This document shows, piece by piece, positions 54,929 to 62,943 of a stretch of 64,000 nucleotides of DNA. The stretch covers positions 1 through 64,000 of the forward strand of contig CAJUAL010000008.1 in NCBI GenBank assembly GCA_910584405.1, given 5' to 3'. The position numbers were made by a program, and so were the translations under genes. Below the pieces are notes generated by a model. It was not told the origin of the DNA, did no database searches, and saw only the letters and a program-made list of their open reading frames with translations. Source of the DNA: an uncultured Vampirovibrio sp. Its GTDB lineage: Bacteria > Cyanobacteriota > Vampirovibrionia > Gastranaerophilales > Gastranaerophilaceae. The number at the start of each line of letters is the position of its first letter. Positions within the stretch are counted from its first letter, which is position 1.

Positions 54929-57256
54929 TTACCAACCAAACAAATTATTACTATTGTTATTAATACCTCTACGTTCACCTTTACCTGTTTTTCCGTTACC
55001 ATAAAGAATTTTATTAGCTTCATTGATATAAAATCCAAAATGAATATTATAATCATCTTTGTATTCATAATCATTAAACAAAGCTACTTTCTGTCCAGCA
55101 ACAAGAGCTTTCTCATCAGTTATAACACAATCGCTAATATCTTCTCCATAAGCTATATTATCAGAATTTTGAACAATAGCTTTTGTTATAGCACCACCAC
55201 CAGATTTACAAATATAAAAACGATTATGTTTTTGACATTTAAGCCAAACAGATTTACCATCTTTAATTATCTTATAAATAGTTGTATATTTACTAGCAAC
55301 TTTTTGACTAAAACAATAATCGTAAATAGCAGTTTTAGAAGTATTAATATAGTTTTTAATAAATTCAGTTATATCAACACCATAAAGGAAATATTCTTTA
55401 AGAGCTTTCTTTACAACAGGATATTCATAACCTTTATTATATTCAGGTTCTTGAAGAAAATAGCCTTTGTATTTAATAAATTTATTTTCAATTGCAGCTT
55501 TAGAAGTATAAACATTACCTTTATTATCTATCCAACTACCACTACGATTATAAGATTGCAAAGCATCATAGAAACCATATCCAACAGCAATGTAATCATT
55601 AACAGCACTTCTACAATACTTTTCAAATTTCTCAGTTTCAAGAGTAAGTTTACTATATTCTTCCCATTCTTTACAAATATGATCAAATATGCCTTTACGA
55701 TCAATAGGCAGTCTTATAAGTAAACCATCTGTATTAGCAGAAAGAACTTCAAATTTATTTAGTTCAAATGCTTCTATAAGATTACATAGTAATAATTGCA
55801 GATTAATCGTTACAGTATAAGTACACTCAGGATCATAAAGATAATCCATAGCATCATTTAAAGCACCATAAATACGATTAATCACAATCTTAAGAGCATC
55901 AGCTTCTAGCTTACGACCATTATGTTTTGCATCAAGTCGAGTAGTTCTAAGCCATTCAACAATACCCAAAAATACTTTAGAAGATAAATGATGAGGACTA
56001 ACACCATATTCAACAATAAAGCTAGGATACATTGAATTTACATCAGGGTCTGCAAGAATCTCATTAGGTTCAGCCCAAATGACTTTAGGATCATCTTTAC
56101 TATGAAGACCTCCTTTTGCCATAGTATAACCTTTATCATGAGAAAGAAATTCTAAAGATTGAAAGCTCTTTTTCCAAGTAGTAATAGTAATATCACCAAT
56201 ATTTTCTTTTCTCAATTCACTTTGTTTTGCAGCACCAATACCAATGAAAATACTATATCTCTGAATATTATCAAGAATAGCTCTATAAAAAGGAGTCTTA
56301 AAAGTAATACTATCTTTTACAATCTTCTTAATAGGTACAGCACTTCTTTCGGTTCTAAGATCAACAAACTCATAAGAAGGCATACCTGACCATTCAGAAT
56401 AGAACTTAGTCATAAGATTTTTACCAATAGAACTACGTGACATATTACGTAAATCAATACCATACATCTCACTTAGCTTAGCACGAAGATCAAGTTCTTT
56501 CTGTTGATTTTTAACAAGAGCATCAGTACCTAGAACATCATTAATATTATAATCTGTAACAAGTTCTATTTCTTCTCGTTTAATACGATAACTCCAATGA
56601 ATAGGTAAATCTTGAATACGATACCATTTAAGTACAATCATTACAGCTTTAAGTGCAACAAAGGTAGCATCAAGATAAAGAATTTTTTGAATATCAAAAT
56701 CAGTAAAAGGACGAAAATATCTACGACCTTTATAGAAATCAAGAAGACGTCTATAAGTTTTACCACCCATATCTTTATCAACAGCTTTCTGAGAATGCTC
56801 GAATAGAAATTCAGTTATATGTTGCTTCCTACCATAAGTATCTTCACGAAGACCAGTCTTCCAATCAAATGTAGGAGCATAATGAATAAATATATCAAGC
56901 ATAGTCATATCATAGTTAAAACTATTATAACCAATGATAATTTTATGAGATTTAAAAAACATATAAAGACCTTCAATACCACTACTAATATTATTAGAAT
57001 CATCCCATGAAGCAGGCGTCATATTCTGACGTTCAAATTTATCCTCATGATAAGCTCTGTAAATAATAAAAGTCTTAGCACCCATAGCTTCAAGAATAAG
57101 ACGTTTGTCTTCTTTATTCTTAGCTATATCAGCAGCAATGTATAAATCAATAATATCTTGAGGAACACCATAAGGAATGAAGCTAGCCTCAAACATATTA
57201 GGATAAACTTCTAAATCATATATCCAACTAGTAGTAGGTGATTTATTAGTAGCCAT
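54929..57256 (-). CDS. Family B DNA polymerase with 3'-5' exonuclease
   Basis: 775 residues. Exonuclease motifs: IYDLEVYPN (Asp14, Glu16), IIGYNSFNYDMTMLD, and DYNINDVLGTDAL (Y-x3-D). Polymerase palm motifs: A, ADPDVNSMYPSF (near residue 402); B, LKIVINRIYG (near 460); C, SANTDGLLIRL (near 510). The order and residues are those of protein- or DNA-primed PolB enzymes of phages. The length is usual for phage PolB. It is the replicative polymerase of the phage. The stop lies three bases before the next gene, and the UDG gene abuts upstream. Confidence 0.9.
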   Translation of the reverse strand: MATNKSPTTSWIYDLEVYPNMFEASFIPYGVPQDIIDLYIAADIAKNKEDKRLILEAMGAKTFIIYRAYHEDKFERQNMTPASWDDSNNISSGIEGLYMFFKSHKIIIGYNSFNYDMTMLDIFIHYAPTFDWKTGLREDTYGRKQHITEFLFEHSQKAVDKDMGGKTYRRLLDFYKGRRYFRPFTDFDIQKILYLDATFVALKAVMIVLKWYRIQDLPIHWSYRIKREEIELVTDYNINDVLGTDALVKNQQKELDLRAKLSEMYGIDLRNMSRSSIGKNLMTKFYSEWSGMPSYEFVDLRTERSAVPIKKIVKDSITFKTPFYRAILDNIQRYSIFIGIGAAKQSELRKENIGDITITTWKKSFQSLEFLSHDKGYTMAKGGLHSKDDPKVIWAEPNEILADPDVNSMYPSFIVEYGVSPHHLSSKVFLGIVEWLRTTRLDAKHNGRKLEADALKIVINRIYGALNDAMDYLYDPECTYTVTINLQLLLCNLIEAFELNKFEVLSANTDGLLIRLPIDRKGIFDHICKEWEEYSKLTLETEKFEKYCRSAVNDYIAVGYGFYDALQSYNRSGSWIDNKGNVYTSKAAIENKFIKYKGYFLQEPEYNKGYEYPVVKKALKEYFLYGVDITEFIKNYINTSKTAIYDYCFSQKVASKYTTIYKIIKDGKSVWLKCQKHNRFYICKSGGGAITKAIVQNSDNIAYGEDISDCVITDEKALVAGQKVALFNDYEYKDDYNIHFGFYINEANKILYGNGKTGKGERRGINNNSNNLFGW

Positions 57257-57850
57257 TTATTTTAAAATAACCCATTGATTAACAAATTTACGATAAGCTA
57301 TAATAGCTGTATCATAAGCACGATCAAGATAACTATAATCATTAATTTTACGCATTTGTTCAAGACTTATAGTGTAAATATGAATTTTACCATTAGGAAG
57401 TATATCAATACCTTCACCATTTTTAGGTAATTGCTTACCTCCACTAATAATAAAATATGGATCTTTACCATAAGTAATAAACATACTAGGTTCAACTCTA
57501 GCAATTTCTTTTTGAAGTCTAGGGAAACATTCAGTAATAGCTTTACTATCTACAGTTTGAGCTGTTCCACATTTAACAACAGAAGTTATATAAGACAATG
57601 CAAGTAATTTCTTATCTTCAAGAATACGTCTAACAAACGCACCTGTACGACCACTAAGAATGTATTTAGTCTTTCTATCAGCCGGACTAGGAGCAATAAC
57701 TAAGTGTAAGATAGTTCCGCTCCCTTCCAATCCTTGTCCCCTACTGGGGATTAGAGAGTTCCTTATACATAACTCACATTTATCACAATATTCATCTTCA
57801 CGTTGATTATCAGAAACATTATCAAACATATTAGAAAATCTATTTGTCAT
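57257..57850 (-). CDS. Uracil-DNA glycosylase, family 4/5-like
   Basis: 197 residues. CDKCELC gives the first Cys pair typical of Fe-S uracil glycosylases. LVIAPSPADRKTKYILSGRT is the catalytic loop region (GEAPG type, here APSP-AD), LSYITSVVKCG matches the family's YITNxVKC, and MFITYGKDPYFI the late strand. It would remove uracil from DNA, a fit with ThyX and PolB in the operon. Repeat copy H is read in frame as about LIPSRGQGLEGSG, between the Cys pair and the catalytic loop, where family members have a variable turn. Confidence 0.7.
   Translation of the reverse strand: MTNRFSNMFDNVSDNQREDEYCDKCELCIRNSLIPSRGQGLEGSGTILHLVIAPSPADRKTKYILSGRTGAFVRRILEDKKLLALSYITSVVKCGTAQTVDSKAITECFPRLQKEIARVEPSMFITYGKDPYFIISGGKQLPKNGEGIDILPNGKIHIYTISLEQMRKINDYSYLDRAYDTAIIAYRKFVNQWVILK
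57711..57762 (-). repeat. Dispersed GC-rich element, copy H (inside the UDG gene)
   Basis: On the - strand: GGAACTCTCT, then CCCCAGTAGGGGACAAGG, ATTGGAAGGGAGC, GGAACTATCT. The flanks match in nine of ten bases at a 44-base period. It lies in sense orientation and adds no stop. Confidence 0.8.
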
Positions 57851-58084
57851 CTAATACTCACTTTTACTAGAAATAATTTCAAATAAATGTCTAGGCATAA
57901 AAATATGTTGTGTATAACAAAATACAACATCATATCCTTCCATATTTGGAGAATATCTATTAGATACAAATTCATTAGCATCACAGAAATTACCATAAGT
58001 AATTGGAGTAGCTGAAACAAGAATATCATCAATCATATATTCAGCTTCACCTAACACATTATATTCTTCTTGTGTAATAATCAT
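57851..58084 (-). CDS. Hypothetical small protein
   Basis: 77 residues, acidic with aromatic residues (MIITQEEYNVLGEAEYMIDD; YDVVFCYTQHIFMPRHLFEI). It is directly followed by the UDG gene with no gap. It may head the UDG-polymerase operon, with repeat copy I about 20 bases upstream of its start. Family not recognised. Confidence 0.45.
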   Translation of the reverse strand: MIITQEEYNVLGEAEYMIDDILVSATPITYGNFCDANEFVSNRYSPNMEGYDVVFCYTQHIFMPRHLFEIISSKSEY

Positions 58085-58102
58085 ATCAATAATATTTAGT
58101 AA

Positions 58103-58156
58103 AACTTAGAAAACCCCGGTAGGGAACAAGGAAGTGGAAACGCGCAACATCTTGCG
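58103..58156 (+). repeat. Dispersed GC-rich element, copy I
   Basis: CCCCGGTAGGGAACAAGG (58114-58131) and AAGTGGAAACGCG. The 3' GGAACT is replaced by GCAACATC, followed by a CGCAACATCTTGCG hairpin. Intergenic, in the leader of the 58084 gene, antisense to transcription. Confidence 0.75.
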
Positions 58157-58162
58157 TTAATC

Positions 58163-58282
58163 TTAAATATCAAACATATCAAGAGCTATAATTTCAGGAA
58201 TAAATAAAACTCCAAATGTACATGTAATTTCATAACCAATATCAAGATCATCATATTCATCAGAAGTAATACCATAATCCAT
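58163..58282 (-). CDS. Short reading frame with no clear start (possible longer gene)
   Basis: 39 residues from the first ATG (MDYGITSDEYDDLDIGYEIT). The same frame continues open upstream for about 29 codons (TEYKYVHSKENEFLCKRVTY) with normal codon use for this arm but no ATG, GTG or TTG, up to a TAA inside the previous gene. It is either a gene using an unusual start, a +1 frameshift extension of the upstream gene, or a fragment. It ends just before repeat copy I. Confidence 0.35.
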   Translation of the reverse strand: MDYGITSDEYDDLDIGYEITCTFGVLFIPEIIALDMFDI

Positions 58283-58358
58283 TTTATATTCTTGATAAGT
58301 AACACGTTTACAAAGAAATTCATTTTCTTTTGAATGAACATATTTATATTCAGTCGTA

Positions 58359-58703
58359 TTACTTCCTATTAGCTTCGGTTATATCGGCATAAACTATACT
58401 TCCATCTTCATATCTAAGTGTTGAACAAACAACTGCCGTAAGATCATATCCTTTTTTATTAGCATATTCTCTTAAGAAATCCATTTTACCAATACTATCA
58501 ACATTTAAACCACTAGCAAATAAATGTTCTTCGAGAACTTGAACAGGACTCATAGAACATTGTTCAGCTACCCAAGTAATAGGAATCATCCAACGATTAT
58601 TAATAATACGTTGATTACTACCCATACCACAAAATCCAGCCCAGCATTCTTTAAGAACAAAGAGCTTATCTATATTTTGAATTTGTTCTTCTTTAGTAAG
58701 CAT
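58359..58703 (-). CDS. Hypothetical protein
   Basis: 114 residues, soluble, helical with a Cys/Trp-rich middle (LKECWAGFCGMGSNQRIINN; MIPITWVAEQCSMSPVQVLE). It starts three bases after the zinc-ribbon gene. Its last codons overlap the open frame of the short 58163 reading frame. Function not known. Confidence 0.45.
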   Translation of the reverse strand: MLTKEEQIQNIDKLFVLKECWAGFCGMGSNQRIINNRWMIPITWVAEQCSMSPVQVLEEHLFASGLNVDSIGKMDFLREYANKKGYDLTAVVCSTLRYEDGSIVYADITEANRK

Positions 58704-58706
58704 AAT

Positions 58707-59027
58707 TTAATGTTTAAATACATTATTAAACTCATTTTCTTTCATAAAAGCTATATATCCTTTAACAGGAATATTGATTGAAGATCTATTAATAATGATA
58801 TTATTTACACAACAATCTTGTTCATTTACAGCAAGAATGCAAATTTTATCATCACCTAATTTAGAAACACAATCATCACAAGGATCACTTAACATTCTCA
58901 TAGGAGCTTTTTTATCTCCTTTAAGTTTACCTAATAGAGCAATACCTGTTTCTTTACCACAAATAGGACAAATGGTAATACTTGGATTAACTCCATGTTT
59001 TTCACTAAGTCTAATACTTTTACTCAT
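58707..59027 (-). CDS. Small zinc-ribbon protein
   Basis: 106 residues. CPICGKETG and, about 35 residues on, PCDDCVSKLG give two C-x2-C knuckles, a likely treble-clef or ribbon zinc site. A further Cys-Cys (NEQDCCVNN) is in the second half. Such small ribbon proteins in phages may bind nucleic acid or a host protein; the partner is unknown. Its start overlaps the helicase stop in ATGA style. Confidence 0.5.
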   Translation of the reverse strand: MSKSIRLSEKHGVNPSITICPICGKETGIALLGKLKGDKKAPMRMLSDPCDDCVSKLGDDKICILAVNEQDCCVNNIIINRSSINIPVKGYIAFMKENEFNNVFKH

Positions 59028-60010
59028 AATTTTAAATAAGCGTGTTTAGTGGCTCTACTCATAGCAACATAAAGAAGTCTAAGAGCTTCACTAGGATTAC
59101 GACGAATACGTTTACCCCATTTAGTTTGAAAATAAATAATATCATCAAGATCAATACAAACATTTTCAAAGGTAGAACCTTGGCTCTTATGTGCGGTTAT
59201 ACCATAACCATAATCAATATCTTTAGCAACGAGTCTATTCTTGTTAGCAGCATTAAGTCTATAGTCGGTCATAGTAAGATGAATATCTTTAAATCTAAAG
59301 TATCTAAACCATCTACTACGATCAGTACCGGTAAGAGCTTTATAATGAATTGCATTTAGCATAGCACCAAAGTTATCCATGTTATTAGAATCCCAAAAAT
59401 CAATGATCTTAAACATAGGAGTAACTTTACCATCAAATGCAGACCTCAATGTAATACAATAACAAGCAAGACCATTATCTGCTACATAATACCGAACATC
59501 ATGAACAACATAATCTTCACTATTAATAATAATGGGAGATTTGTATTCATCAAATACAGTACGATATGCAGTAAACATATCATCTTTCGTTATCATATCT
59601 TGAGGATTATTTAGAACACCATCACGAATAAAAGTATTCCAAAAATCAATACACTTATTAGTAAAAGCAATAAGTCTAACATAATTAAGATTTCTACTAA
59701 AATTATCAGAACTAAACATTTCAATAACTTTAGTACGAAAATCAAATTTATTTAAAATAGTAAAACCTTCACCTGTAGCATTAATTTCTTCACGATGATT
59801 AATAATATATTGATAAAAGTTTTGAGTATTATTAATCAAATCAGAACGAATAATACCAAATAATTCAAGAAGAGGATTACCAGCTTCTTGACGAACAATT
59901 TGTGTTAAACGAAATTGATGATCAGTATGAGTAAAAGTAGGACTAATACGATTATAATTATCTTCCTCATCTTTATTTTTAGTAACAACATAAGGAATCT
60001 GTAATTCATC
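59024..60010 (-). CDS. SF1 helicase (Dda/RecD-like), exon 2
   Basis: 328 residues after the intron. It begins DELQIPYVV, which completes motif III G-D-x-x-Q-[LI]-P with the exon 1 end FLG. Next LTQIVRQEAGNPLLELFG is the conserved Arg motif of Dda-like enzymes, IDYGYGITAHKSQGSTFENV is motif V (T-x-H-K-S-Q-G-x-T), and LRLLYVAMSRATKHAYL is motif VI. The joined protein has about 488 residues, close to T4 Dda. An internal ATG (59839) is not the true start. It unwinds DNA at forks or during recombination. Confidence 0.85.
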   Translation of the reverse strand, partial: DELQIPYVVTKNKDEEDNYNRISPTFTHTDHQFRLTQIVRQEAGNPLLELFGIIRSDLINNTQNFYQYIINHREEINATGEGFTILNKFDFRTKVIEMFSSDNFSRNLNYVRLIAFTNKCIDFWNTFIRDGVLNNPQDMITKDDMFTAYRTVFDEYKSPIIINSEDYVVHDVRYYVADNGLACYCITLRSAFDGKVTPMFKIIDFWDSNNMDNFGAMLNAIHYKALTGTDRSRWFRYFRFKDIHLTMTDYRLNAANKNRLVAKDIDYGYGITAHKSQGSTFENVCIDLDDIIYFQTKWGKRIRRNPSEALRLLYVAMSRATKHAYLKL

Positions 60011-61281
60011 CGAAACACATCTATTGTCACCAATAGAACTAGACTATATCTTATATACTTCAACAAATCCTTGATCTTTAAGTTTATCTATATCAACATC
60101 ACAAATATAAAACCAATACATATTATATTTATCATATTTACCTTTAATAGCTCTTTCAATAACACCCTCGTTTATACCAATTTTTCTAAAAGCTCCTAAA
60201 GATTTAGATATATAATACATTTTAGTATTCATATTAACACCAATAACACTTTTAGCTTTAAGTTTATTAATAGTTAATTGTAAACCATTTTTATTATAAT
60301 CATCCTCATAACGATAAATATAATCTTTATATGCATGACGTTGATGATTACAACATAAACCTATAGCACCAGAATCTCCATTCTTATCACCAGCTTCTCT
60401 AAGATTTGAATAATGTTCTATAAAATTACCGTTAGTATCAAATTTAAGAACAGGTTTTGAATTTGGATTAAGTTCACCTTTATTACCAAAATTAGGATTA
60501 GATTCTCCAACAAAATGCTTACCGTAAAAATAATTATTAGAGCCTTTACTATTTCTACTAAGATTATTTCTACCAAATTCAGTTGTAATACTTTCACCAC
60601 CTTCAGTAATATTAATTAAACTACCTCCATCAGAAATTCTTTTATATTTAGCAATATATTCAATTTCTTTAATCAAAGCATCATCTTCATTATCAATATT
60701 ATATTCTAGTAAAATAACATCTATATCTTTAGAATTAAATATATTCATCCAATCAGATGTTCTACTAGCTAAAGAAGTACATCTATATAAATTTCCTTTT
60801 CCTATATAAAATGGAATATTAGAATCTTTATAAATATGAGCATAAATATAATACTTATTGAGATCTACATCAGGATATTTATCCTTAATATTAAATTCAA
60901 TAATTTTTGATTTAGAAGATTGATCTTTAATACTATTAAAAAGATCATTTGTAAGAACATTTGAAAAATCCATAACATATAAAGTTTTAAATTAATAATC
61001 ACAAACATAACTATAAAATAAGGAATTTGCAAATATTCAATAAGGAATTTGAAATATATCCTCCCGTTTCCAATCAATATTGATTGTACTTGCTTTCGCA
61101 ATAGTCGTTGAACACACCTATTTTAGAGTTATCACAACTGTAAGAGTAGGCTTCGCTGCTGATTGACTTATAATAATATCTTTTTAAGCATTCACGATTG
61201 TATTTTCATACTGCGTTGTAGCGATATTACCTTCAAGTTATTCCAGCAATTAGAGAGGTAAGGGCAATAACTTTGCATTTA
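60011..61281 (-). other. Group I intron interrupting the helicase gene
   Basis: 1271 bases. The 5' exon ends TTGGGT as in the T4 td gene, and an internal guide GCCC (61262-61265) pairs with GGGT. P-like AATTGCTGG lies near 61245. The R element GTTCAACGACTA (61102-61113) and S element AAGATATAGTC (60042-60052) form P7 (GACTA/TAGTC). A P9-like hairpin CTATTG-GTGA-CAATAG (60021-60036) has a GNRA loop. The intron ends in G (TTTCG) before GATGAATTACAG. Splicing restores an uninterrupted helicase. The endonuclease gene lies between R and S. Bases 60974-61281 hold the structural 5' half and no gene. Confidence 0.85.
60044..60973 (-). CDS. GIY-YIG homing endonuclease encoded in the intron
   Basis: 309 residues. 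YYIYAHIY and FYIGKGNLYR (residues 41-64) form the GIY-YIG core with the catalytic Arg64. A NUMOD3-like stretch (GKHFVGESNPNFGNKGELNP) and a C-terminal NUMOD1/HTH-like DNA-binding part (KSLGAFRKIGINEGVIERAI) follow. It would cut intron-free helicase alleles and drive intron spread. Its stop codon TAG lies inside the S element of the intron core, so coding and ribozyme sequence overlap. Codon use is more A/T-ending than in the helicase exons. Confidence 0.85.
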   Translation of the reverse strand: MDFSNVLTNDLFNSIKDQSSKSKIIEFNIKDKYPDVDLNKYYIYAHIYKDSNIPFYIGKGNLYRCTSLASRTSDWMNIFNSKDIDVILLEYNIDNEDDALIKEIEYIAKYKRISDGGSLINITEGGESITTEFGRNNLSRNSKGSNNYFYGKHFVGESNPNFGNKGELNPNSKPVLKFDTNGNFIEHYSNLREAGDKNGDSGAIGLCCNHQRHAYKDYIYRYEDDYNKNGLQLTINKLKAKSVIGVNMNTKMYYISKSLGAFRKIGINEGVIERAIKGKYDKYNMYWFYICDVDIDKLKDQGFVEVYKI

Positions 61282-61761
61282 ACCCAAAAACAAGAGTTTA
61301 CATCGACACTGAATAGCCGTCTTTATAAGCAGATTAAACAGACCTGGATTAACCATAGAACATTCATCTACAATAACGAGTTTATAACTACGCATTTTCT
61401 GTTCACCTATAACCTTAAAAGATGGATTTTCAATATTATAATCTTCAATATCAACATCAGGTCTAAGACCACAAAGAGATTGAATAGTTATACCTTTACG
61501 ACCAGAACTATTTTCTAATACTCGAAGAGCTTTATGTGTAGGTGCAGTAACACAAACTTTTTCTGTAATAAGATAACGTACAAGATGACGCATAATAAAA
61601 GTTTTACCTGTACCAGCATAACCACTAAGAGTAAAAGTTATACTTGAAGATTGCCACCATTGCCAAATAGCATTAATAGCATCTTCTTGCTGTTCTTTAA
61701 AATATGAAACCTTAATTCGTTTAGCACTATTAAGTAAAGCTGCTTTATTAAATTCATTCAT
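61282..61761 (-). CDS. SF1 helicase (Dda/RecD-like), exon 1
   Basis: 160 residues from the ATG at 61761 (MNEFNKAALLN), which overlaps the upstream stop in ATGAATGA. Walker A is SGYAGTGKTFIMRHLV, motif Ia region VCVTAPTHKALRVLEN, Walker B VIVDECSMVNPGLF. The exon ends KLLFLG, where the unspliced message runs into TAA. The stretch before the splice site (about 61282-61345) has atypical codon use. Spliced to 59024-60010 it gives the complete enzyme. Confidence 0.85.
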
Positions 61762-61963
61762 CACTAAACTTATCAACAATTACAAAATCAATGTCATCTC
61801 TAACAGGAATATTTGGTTCTCCGTCAAAATCATTACGTGTCATAGTATAAAAATAAGGATTATCATGATCAAAACTTACATCACAAAGATATGTACCTTT
61901 CTTAGTAATATAAATATCACCACTAATTTCAGAACCAATAAGTTTAATTTCTACTTTTTGCAT
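61754..61963 (-). CDS. Hypothetical small protein
   Basis: 69 residues, beta-rich and acidic (KVEIKLIGSEISGDIYITKK; YTMTRNDFDGEPNIPVRDDI). Its stop overlaps the helicase start by eight bases, so translation is coupled. A small helicase partner is possible. Family not recognised. Confidence 0.45.
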   Translation of the reverse strand: MQKVEIKLIGSEISGDIYITKKGTYLCDVSFDHDNPYFYTMTRNDFDGEPNIPVRDDIDFVIVDKFSDE

Positions 61964-61965
61964 AA

Positions 61966-62307
61966 TTAAAATGGTTTTAAAATATATTTAAAAGCAATAT
62001 CAATGGTATTATAATAACGAACAAGCGGATGTTGAGGGTCGGAAGTAATAAAATAATCAGCAATATATTGTCTATCGTTGATAACTTTAATAACTGCACC
62101 TCCGTTGGGAAATATAGACACTGTGATATTATAAACAACATCAAGGAACTCCAATACCATTCCCAATTGCATTCTCCAAGATAAGGTAGTAGCAAATTCA
62201 ACAAAATTACCATGACCGTTAGTGACTTGGAGAAGATACCTTTGAAAAGCAATACTAATATCTTCATAAGGTTTAAGCAGATTCAACAAAGATTGTTCCA
62301 TCATCAA
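61966..62307 (-). CDS. Hypothetical protein with atypical codon use
   Basis: 113 residues, soluble. It contains TTLSWRMQLGMVLEFLDVVY and VSIFPNGGAVIKVINDRQYI. It overlaps the upstream gene by up to 35 bases (ATG triplet at 62307, 62304 and 62301). Between about 62020 and 62240 the codons differ from the neighbours, although the frame is intact. Family not recognised. Confidence 0.45.
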   Translation of the reverse strand: MMMEQSLLNLLKPYEDISIAFQRYLLQVTNGHGNFVEFATTLSWRMQLGMVLEFLDVVYNITVSIFPNGGAVIKVINDRQYIADYFITSDPQHPLVRYYNTIDIAFKYILKPF

Positions 62308-62854
62308 AGAACTCTAAGTCATTAGAATCACAATAATCAATAACGTCTTGTTCATTAATCTCTTCAAACCATTTATAACCTTCTTTTTCATAACGATTAC
62401 AAAGAGAATTATACCAATTAAGAATAATATCTTTAAGAACAATATAATCTTGAACATCCATCCAATTTGTATTATCTATATCAACTGAAACAGTACGACT
62501 ATGGCAATACATATGGCTTAATCTAGTAAATTTAATATTATCTAGACAATCATTACAAGAAATAACAAATTCAGCATTTAATTGATCAATTTTATTGCGA
62601 ATTTCAGCAATTCTATTAAAATCAATCCAATTAATAGAACCTGTAAAACATAAACCATCACCTTGACAATTTCCAAGACTATAATGAAGTTCAACATCTT
62701 TAAAACCTAAAGATTCAATAGATTCTTTAATAGCTTTGGAAAAAGTATCTGAATCATGTACAACACTAAGAACATAATTTCTAACTACATCTTTAGCATG
62801 AACTTGAAGTTCAGGATATTCATATACACGTTTCTCGATTTTAACTATCCTCAT
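62273..62854 (-). CDS. Hypothetical protein with a CQGDG motif
   Basis: 193 residues. The motif YSLGNCQGDGLCFTG (near residue 58) recurs in a family of uncharacterised phage proteins. The rest is helical and acidic, with Cys pairs (ISCNDCLDN; MYCHSR) and an acidic C-terminus (DSNDLEFFDDGTIFVESA). It stands just downstream of an AT-rich hairpin and may begin a transcript. Activity unknown. Confidence 0.5.
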   Translation of the reverse strand: MRIVKIEKRVYEYPELQVHAKDVVRNYVLSVVHDSDTFSKAIKESIESLGFKDVELHYSLGNCQGDGLCFTGSINWIDFNRIAEIRNKIDQLNAEFVISCNDCLDNIKFTRLSHMYCHSRTVSVDIDNTNWMDVQDYIVLKDIILNWYNSLCNRYEKEGYKWFEEINEQDVIDYCDSNDLEFFDDGTIFVESA

Positions 62855-62885
62855 TTTAGTTCATTTTAGGCTTATATAGACACTT

Positions 62886-62921
62886 TATATTAAAGTGAAC
62901 CTAGTAGTCCACTTTAATATA
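62886..62921. promoter_or_regulatory. AT-rich 12-bp inverted repeat
   Basis: TATATTAAAGTG (62886-62897) and CACTTTAATATA (62910-62921) are perfect inverted repeats around a 12-base spacer. A third partial copy (TTATATTAAAG) lies near 62940. No T-run follows on either strand, so an operator or transcript-end structure is as likely as a terminator. Confidence 0.4.
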
Positions 62922-62943
62922 AAAATGTTTCTATGACGTTATA

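Noticed and set aside
55040..55723. Long + strand open frame opposite the DNA polymerase gene, and similar antisense frames elsewhere
   Set aside because: They are shadows of strongly biased codons on the other strand, rich in Ile/Asn/Ser/Phe, with no domain features.
2262..58156. CRISPR array or tandem repeat locus made of the ~45-base elements
   Set aside because: The copies are kilobases apart, in both orientations, without regular spacers or cas genes.
60026..60037. 3' splice site at the earlier GGT-GAC just after the endonuclease stop
   Set aside because: That junction does not end the intron in G, whereas TTTCG|GATGAATTACAG does and restores GDELQIP; GGTGACAATAG is the P9 loop and stem.
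59024..61779. Intein in the helicase
   Set aside because: The insert has stops in all the joining frames, no intein splicing motifs, and clear group I intron R, S and P9 elements.
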